Source: Astrothelium macrocarpum (taxonomy: Eukaryota > Ascomycota > Dothideomycetes > Trypetheliales > Trypetheliaceae). Taken from it: a stretch of 64,000 nucleotides of DNA. The notes beneath the pieces are model-generated. The model did not search any database, was not told the DNA's origin, and saw only the letters and a program-made list of their open reading frames with translations. Shown one piece after another: positions 57,064 through 64,000 of this stretch; position 1 is the stretch's first letter; the number at the start of each line of letters is the position of its first letter. The translations under genes and the position numbers were made by a program. The DNA lies in NCBI GenBank assembly GCA_021030915.1, contig JAGEMR010000100.1, positions 47,900-111,899 on the forward strand, in the 5' to 3' direction.

Positions 57064-58376
57064 TTTTTTGGCTCCGGCTTTGAGTGTTATGAATAGTCTC
57101 TTAAGCAGGAATTATCAGATAAATATATCAGACAATAAATTTGTTAAGTTATTCTTATTTTCTAACATATCAATATGATCCAGCGTAGAATTGTTGTCTA
57201 AATCCTTTACCGTTAGTCAGTCATCCCAATCCCGAAATCTCTCACGAATCTCAGACTCAGCGTTCTCATCCGATATTACTCCATCACAGCCACCAAGTCC
57301 TTCAATTGAGTCTGAATTTTGTTCCTCAAAGTCAGCGGGAGACACCATGATAAGCGTCGGCAAGGTGTCCAACCGCGGCGCTACACGGTTAAAGAAAGCA
57401 TAATAAGGCGACATGCCATTGCCGAGTGAGGCGATACGTTAGTAGGTAGCAATTCATTAGTGGGGGGGAACTCAGCGGAAGCACGATGATGGAGCGCCAT
57501 AATCATCGTTGGCTGGCGACTCATGCTTCTATATGATCTTTCCAGCGAGATGGCTTGGAGCTAACCAATTTGCCTTCATGGTTATAAAGCTGGACAAGGA
57601 TGACTTTATGGTATGCTGCAGCCATCTATGTGTGGAGTTCGAAGTAGCGTCAGATTTTCAAGACCCCTTCTTTAGTTGGCCGTTAGAGATCTCTTAACCT
57701 CTGCCTCCTCGACACCTTGAACATTTCCTCTTCACCTACCATCAAATCGACCCAACATCGTCGAGCTATTGAAGGTCCTCTGAGCTTCCGGATCTACGTC
57801 TAACCACTTTGCCTAGGATGCCGACAAACGAGGACTGGTTCTATGAAATGGATCGGTATTCACGTTCGAGGCCATATTCGATCTCCTTTACCAAGGTGAT
57901 AGTCTGAACTTATGATAAATTTCTCCAGACATTGATATAATGGAACTGCCGAAGCATACCTTCAGAGGACTTCGTCTAGAAGCCAGACTAGAAGTCTTAG
58001 CCAAAAGCCAGATGCATCTTAGAGCCTCCCACCAAAAATTCCGGCGTTAGGTCGGTCTAAAATACACTTCTTCCCTTTCACGATTCTGTAGTCAGAGTGT
58101 CTCGATCAACTTCATTAGCGTATGTGATCTGACTTTCATACGGAGAGAATATTTGAAACAAGGATCACTTGCACCTAGTACTGGTGGATGATAGTTCTCC
58201 AAATTTCGTCTTTACAACGCCGAGTACTCGAATAGCCAAAGATTAGTGCTAATTCTATGTGCTCCTTTACTGTGAATGACATATGCTATTTACGTCAAAA
58301 GATTACAATATTATTTACAGGCCATGCACCCTGAGCCCCCATACTGGCTGTCCTATACCTGTATACGAATCTAGTA
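56760..58376. other. Gene-poor interval with a CT microsatellite
   Basis: 1.6 kb with frames under 85 codons. A 65-codon minus-strand frame at 57,217-57,414 (RLDTLPTLIMVSPADFEEQN) has a protein-like look but no recognisable family. Confidence 0.45.
57026..57059. repeat. (CT)n microsatellite
   Basis: Roughly 16-17 uninterrupted CT dinucleotides. Confidence 0.95.
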
Positions 58377-61300
58377 TTACCCAATCAACCAACAGCCACT
58401 GATAGTATATAAAGCCGCTGCGCAAACCACGACCACCAACCATATCTTTACAAAGTGTTTCTCTGTTCCCGATACATTTACAGCTTGTATACCAGTGGCA
58501 CTCAACCCCAGGGTAGAATCTACCGCTGTAGGTGACGTCCATGTTTCGCTATTACTTGTGGTAAGCTTCATGACATCTACATTGCCATTACTATTCGCAC
58601 CAGCCCAGTCCGTGACGGTGCTCCAATTCTCCGTCCTCCCGTCTATGACAACTCCGTCAGACGCCAGACTCAGCGTCTCCTTGCCCACAGTTATAGCCGG
58701 TCCTCCCAACCTCATCGTGATGGATCCATCCACCACCGCGACTGTTCCGGCTCCGGCAGCTTCGTCTACAGGCTCGACAACGGTGTGAACATGCCCGCCT
58801 AGATCGGTGAAGATGAATTCCCTGTCCAAGCTCGCGGTCACGGTACTGAAAAAGGCTTCCGAAGTTCTGCCAATATCTATCCCGTTTGTGTCTAAAGAAA
58901 CAATTTGCCCACCTACACCCACCTCGGGTCCGCCGACGGATAGAGTGGTTGACACCTGTCCGTCAGGTCCAAGTATCACCACTACGTCGGGGTAGCCAGT
59001 AAGTTGAATGGCGGTGATTTCTCTGCCGGAGATCGGAAAGACGGCTTCAACTCTGAGTGGCTCTGGAGTTCCTGAAGGTGGAGTAAGGAGAGCGGAGAAT
59101 GGGCGCGTGATGCCGTCGATGATAATGCCAGACGGAGAGAGAGATATAATTTCGCCAGCAACGGTAAGTGGAGCACTATTGGGAAACATTGTCTGGCCAT
59201 CGATTGTGAAAGGTTGCTTGGAGTATGCAGTGTATCTTCTACCGGCTATTGTGAAGATTACGCCTGGTTGGTTGGATCCAGGATCAGACTCTTGAACTCT
59301 GGATGGTGTGGTAAAAGTGAATATTTTAGAGTTGCCTGTGAGGACGAGAGCCTTGCGTCCTAGGGATACCATCAGTCCGTCAACATCAGCGGTGTCTCCA
59401 GGGTGGAGCGTTTGGACTCCTGAGATAATTACTTCGTTTGGGTCCGCAGCGGCACGGAAGACTGGGTGACCGGCAATGGTAGTAATGGGTGTGAAGGGTC
59501 TAGCAGCGTCTTGACCTTGTGCAGGAAGAGATAAAGTAGTATGGACAGGGACGACCAAACCGTTCGATCCGAAAGAGACAGGCGTACCTCTTAAAAGTGC
59601 CGTAGCTCCAGGATAGAGGGTGAGAGTGTTGCCGATGATGACGGCTTTGGGCTCGGAACTATCTATTGCCACAGGCTGGCCTGCAACTGAAGGTCTTGAA
59701 GCAGCATGAAGAGATGGATTCGTCTCCAAAGCTTGAACCTCTGACTTTGTGGAGATGCCTTCATCACTTTCTTGTGAAGGACCTTGCGACGAACCAAATT
59801 CTTGATTAGGTGCCGGCCATACCACATCTGAGCCCGAAACAAAGCCAAGGGCAGTAGGTAAGCTTCCATGATGGCTACGTTCGGTACCAGCTCCCAATAC
59901 GGATGCAACTTCTTCGCCAACTCCAGCGCCTTGTCCATGGTCAATCTTATGAGTTTCCGCATTTGAAACAGCCTGAGAATCGGAATTTTGAAACCTGTAG
60001 GTTGACGCTTCATTATCTCTACTGCTCGAAGTACCGTCATGGTCTTGATTACCAACATTTCCGCCCTCCCCATTTTTCGTTGGCCTGGGCCCTGGAATAG
60101 GAGCCGGTGGATTCGAGAACCCAGAGTCCTTGCTGTTCGACTCGCCAATAGCTCCATGGCCAAGGCTGCTTCCTGGTCCACTACTCCCCTTGCCTCTTCC
60201 TCCATAACCGGGATCATTTTCTGAGCCACTATTTTGGCCATCACCTGATTCAGCGCCAAGATTCCCATTTTTCCCACCATTGAGTTTCTGGGAGGGAGCG
60301 CCTGGTGATTCTGGATCGCTCGAAGACGCCGGTGGAACTGGGGAAGCGGTTTTCGCAGGCTGTCCCGAGCTTAGAGTGGGCCCAGGGGCTGGAGGCAATG
60401 TTGGGTCCGGTCTAAATCCAGTAGGTGTCGGAGCTGCCGCTTCAGCAGCTCCATGCAATAGATACGGAGGATCATACAGGCCTCTGAGATCTGCGAAGCA
60501 GGTCGCCCACAGAGGATCAAGGCTTTGAAGAATGCTTGATGGAACAACAATGATTGGCTCGTAGGGAGTATCTGTCGGACAATATGGGCTCCCAAAACCT
60601 ACCTCTTGTTGCGCAAAAGTGTACGAGAAGCAACGTAGAAGAGAGTCGTAGATGCTTTGTGGAATAGGTGTGTTGAGATCAGTGAAATTAAAGGGGGCCG
60701 TATAATAACCACCTAACCCTAGATTGCCCGGATATGTCATCCACATACTTGATAATCCACCTGGATCGCTTATGGGAACAATTGTTGCTCCGTGCGTGGT
60801 ACCAATGCCACTGCACGAATCCGAGGCAAAGACACTGGCGAATGAGATGTACACAGTCGGTGATACTAAAGATGTACCCATAGTATACAGGGTAGCATTT
60901 GTTGAATCGCTATCATTAGCGGTTGCCGTTTTAGGAGCTGGCCAATAAAGTAATCGTACAGCACCACCAGTGATAGCGCACCGCGCACAGCCTACTGTGC
61001 ATCCTGGAGCTAGTCGAAAGGCATTGGGAGTCACGCTATCTGTTATATTGATAGTGCGAGTTGCCGGTGCAGTTATGCTCCACAACCAAAGCTCATCGTT
61101 GCCCTGGTTTGACCTATAAAAGTCCCCGAGAGAGGAACAAAGAGCGGCATCCATAGACGCTTGCGTACATTGAGGGGCTGGCAAATAATTGAGAGCAAAG
61201 ACTGAAGCTTGAGCTGCGCTGTAAGACGCATCTGTCTTGATACATACGTCAGGTCGTCCAGGTTGGGACAAGTCGCAAGTTGGTCCGTTGTAAGATAATG

Positions 61301-62311
61301 ATGTCAGGCGATCAGATGCGAAGGCATTCCATTCGGATTGGCACTGTGGCACAATCGATGGTAGCTGGCAATCTGGCGGAGGAACAGCCGAGCTTGTCGT
61401 GATCCATATATCACTCCATGATTCTAGGGTCATTATGTTAGTTTCGGTGAAAGCGTTAGCAGAATAAGCGGCGGCGAAGTCCGTGTAAGTCGCTGTGAGA
61501 GAGAATGTCGAATAGGGAAACCCATCTGCAACATATACTTCGGTCTCGCTCCAGGTGGAAGTCCATGTAGTTGCGCTGCGAATACTAGCTGCAACAGTAT
61601 ACAGCGATGTAGTCGTCCATGTGCTTTCGGCACTTATAGTAAGAGAGACACCCGGCAACGTCAAGCTGCCCAGAGACCAATATGAATCCCATTGTTCTCA
61701 GCAACTCCCATTCCTGAAGGTGGAATTTGAAGTGATGCTCGAAGCCGAAGTGATGAAGGACGAGACAGAAATAGTAGAGTTATCTCCGGTAAGTGTAGAG
61801 TTGAGAGGAAGCTTGACTGAGCTAGAGAGTCCGGCACTGGCGTTCTATACAGAACTGGAAGACGAGCCCTGAGGCAGCATAGTCTTGAGGACTGTATTGG
61901 ACACTACTTCCAAGGTCTGGTTGGATAGAGTCTGGTTGGTAGGAATCTTGGAAGATACAGAACTCAAGGGATACTGGGAGGACTGGGACGAAGCTGGAAG
62001 TTCAGCGTGGCTATCAAAATTTAGTCCTTGCATAATGTAAGCCCCAAATCGAGGACTATGGCCGTTGGTCACAGGCGCTGTTTAATAGCTGCTCAAAGAA
62101 GAGAAGCTCGTTTTGGCCTCATTGCTTTTGTGTGACAATGTCTGATTCGCTACCGCTTTCTCCGCGGCTGCGGGCAACCCAGAATTGACTTTTCTCGCGT
62201 CAGTTTGGTTTGTTTAATTCTCTCAATATCTGAAAAGGGAATCTCACCAATCCTGGTAGTTGAGGGTTCAAACCAGATCAGAAGCAATACGACGTGAGAA
62301 ATCTGCAACAT
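58377..62311 (-). CDS. Large secreted Ser/Thr-rich cell-surface protein, 5' part crossed by stop codons
   Basis: A long open frame of over 1,090 codons (61,697 down to 58,377) encodes a Cys-containing N-terminal domain (PPDCQLPSIVPQCQSEWNAF, CTVGCARCAITGG). A Pro/Gly/Ser-rich linker follows, then repeats of the pattern GxxxTLxPGxxAxxxGxxVSLxxxGLVV, and a C-terminal hydrophobic helix (KIWLVVVVCAAALYTI), so it is anchored in the membrane or wall. An ATG at 62,311 gives a signal peptide (MLQISHVVLLLIWF). The GTGAGA...AAAAG intron with an ACTGAC branch rejoins the frame as IVNSGLPAAAEKAV. That same frame then meets TAA (62,082-62,084), TAG (61,845-61,847) and TGA (61,698-61,700) before the long frame. 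These could lie in unseen introns or mean the gene is decaying. Confidence 0.6.
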
Positions 62312-63170
62312 TTTTGCGACTCAAAAACAGAATAGTAAAGAAAGGGCTCGAGCTTTATAAGCGTAGCATTGAGCGAAATGCTATTCAGTGCTCAGGATCG
62401 TTTCGAAGATGAACGGAAATTAAACAGCATGCAAACAATCCCGTGAATGCTATGATGCGGCAACACCATGTGCAGTACCCCCGGGATGCCATTGAGGACA
62501 TGCGAAGAGCCTAATGATGCACATATCATACATTTTATTTGCTCTCTAGCTTCCCTTCCAATAGAATGATACAGCTTAGCCAAGCTTCAGTTAAGGCATG
62601 TCGCCTAACCATTTTTGTAGGCTTCAAGCGATGCCTCAGCCGCAAGAGCGAATTGCAATCAGTTGCGGCCTTCACTTGCAGTATTTTTAGCCATCTCTTC
62701 TAGATTTGGTCATGGAATAGAATTCCAGTCAATACCGAGCCATAAACATTCATCAGAGGACAGTTGCCTGTCAGATTATCGCGAGCTCCAATCGATAAAA
62801 ATTTCATCTCAGGCGAATGGGCACAGACCTTGGTGCAGTGACTTTCATTGATTCTGCAAACACTGCCTCCTATGGCACTTCTTATTTCCCTGGACCAATA
62901 ACAGTTTTTAACGTGTCTTGGAAGAGGCCGATCGCGGAAGCAGCTAGGTGCCTATCAGTCAAGGTCATGGGCTATTGAATTCTTGGCCTTTCAGCACGTA
63001 TTTTGATTCGAGTAGGCATCAAGGTCGGTAGAAGCGAGGCAAAAGAAGTATTACCGGAGCTAAGATAGGGAACGAACAAAGGGGTCGCGACATCGCACCC
63101 TAATATGACACGTGACCAAACGCGAGGTACGTGGCAGGGATTTGAGGGCTTATTACTTGATTGAGCAGCA
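62312..63170. other. Intergenic
   Basis: Promoter side of the surface-protein gene plus unannotated DNA; no gene seen. Confidence 0.45.
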
Positions 63171-64000
63171 CAGCAATTTTAGCCTCAGCGAAGCGGATCA
63201 CACAGGAAAACTCGATCGATCTGATCTATTGGAAGCTTCACAGGCCTGACGCCTGCAGAAGGCAGAAAACGCGCCCGGCACGTGAGCGTGCTCTCACACA
63301 AGCACGCAATTACATTCCCTCCATATTGGGGGGAACTACATTCCCTCCATATTGAGGAGATTTGGGGGCCGAATATCGCATCACTGCACAGCAATTTTAG
63401 CCTCAGCGGAACAGATTACACAGGATTAATTCGACCTATTGGAAGCCTCATCAGCCTGACGCCTACAGGAAGCAGGAAACGCGCCCGGCACGTGAGCGCA
63501 GCCACGTACGAGCAAGCGGTTGTACTCTCTCTATCACTAGGGATCATTGAGGAAGGATTGAAGGCAGAAAACGCGCCCGGCACGTGAGCGCGGCCACGTA
63601 CGAGTACGCAGTCGTACTCTCTCTACTATTGGGAGGATTGGTCATTTAGAGCCGGGCGTTCGCTCTACCCGAAAGCACAGCAATTTTAGCCTCAGCGGAA
63701 CGGATTATACAGGATTCTTTTGACCTATTGGAAGTCTCATCAGCTTGACGCCTGCAGGAAGCAGGAAACGCGCCCGGCACGTGAGCGCGGCCACGTACGA
63801 GCAAGCGGTCGTACTCTCTCTACCATTGGAGGGACCATTGGAGGACCCTCAAAAGTCTTATACAACGTTTGACTGCATAGCAATTTTAGCCTCAGCGGAA
63901 CAGATCACACAGGATTAATTCGACCTAGGAGTATCGGCCACCTTTCGCACGGCCCGCCACTTTGCACGTTTTATTAGATTTATTTAAATTTAAATATCTC
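63171..64000. repeat. Irregular tandem repeat array running to the window edge
   Basis: cagcaattttagcctcagcg begins at 63,171, 63,389 and 63,678, with a one-base variant at 63,878; spacing is 218, 289 and 200. aacgcgcccggcacgtgagcg occurs at 63,268, 63,478, 63,570 and 63,767, usually followed by a cacgtacgag block. The third copy lacks the first block. A separate 18-base repeat, tacattccctccatattg, lies at 63,311 and 63,337. The array is non-coding in all frames and continues beyond the window. Each core holds the E-box CACGTG. Confidence 0.88.

Noticed and set aside
63171..64000. CRISPR-like array
   Set aside because: Repeats are long, irregular and of uneven spacing, and the genome is eukaryotic.

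Overview
This window looks like nuclear DNA of a filamentous ascomycete (Pezizomycotina). The introns are short (about 45-150 nt, mostly 50-70), with GTAAGT/GTATGT-type donors, CTAAC/CTGAC-like branch sites and CAG/TAG acceptors. The gene content is also typical: exocyst Sec5, a Cdc3/AspB-type septin, an Mbp1-type APSES factor, a Prs5-type PRPP synthetase, TMS1/Serinc, a METTL16-type RNA methyltransferase, 2EXR and F-box proteins, and a HET remnant. Class or genus cannot be fixed from the sequence alone. Several gene models below join reading frames across introns that I placed by eye; each join keeps the frame and restores conserved residues.

Layout. 1-3,042: most of Sec5, running in from the left edge. 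3,043-5,296: gene-poor, with a GC-rich hairpin island at 4,430-4,740 that carries separated tRNA-like motifs. 5,297-11,391: five minus-strand genes, namely two possibly related orphans, a Cys/His-rich coiled-coil protein, a small coiled-coil protein and a GNAT acetyltransferase. 11,783-17,074: Prs5-type PRPP synthetase and a protein kinase with a long Cys-rich N-terminus. 17,100-26,704: a repeat patch, TMS1, two MFS transporters (Mch1/nodulin-like and DHA1 drug or polyamine type) and a pepsin-fold protein with altered active-site motifs. 26,705-33,269: gene-poor, holding a LIP-family lipase, a decayed HET gene and a perfect 32-bp palindrome. 33,270-45,508: two 2EXR proteins, septin, Mbp1 head-to-head with an LYR-domain protein, and an SSAT-like acetyltransferase. 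46,127-53,912: three F-box proteins around a five-exon METTL16 homologue. 54,745-64,000: a decayed kinase, a SAM methyltransferase, a very large Ser/Thr-rich surface protein whose 5' part is crossed by stops, and a block of irregular tandem repeats at the right edge.

The window mixes conserved housekeeping genes with AT-rich, gene-poor stretches that hold decayed genes and lineage-specific families. There is no secondary-metabolite core enzyme, CRISPR array, intact transposase or virus-like gene. The best candidates for something undescribed are the GC-rich hairpin/tRNA-like island, the Cys-rich kinase, the pepsin-like protein with altered motifs, the tandem orphan pair, and the decayed genes, whose internal stops are all of types a C-to-T change could produce.
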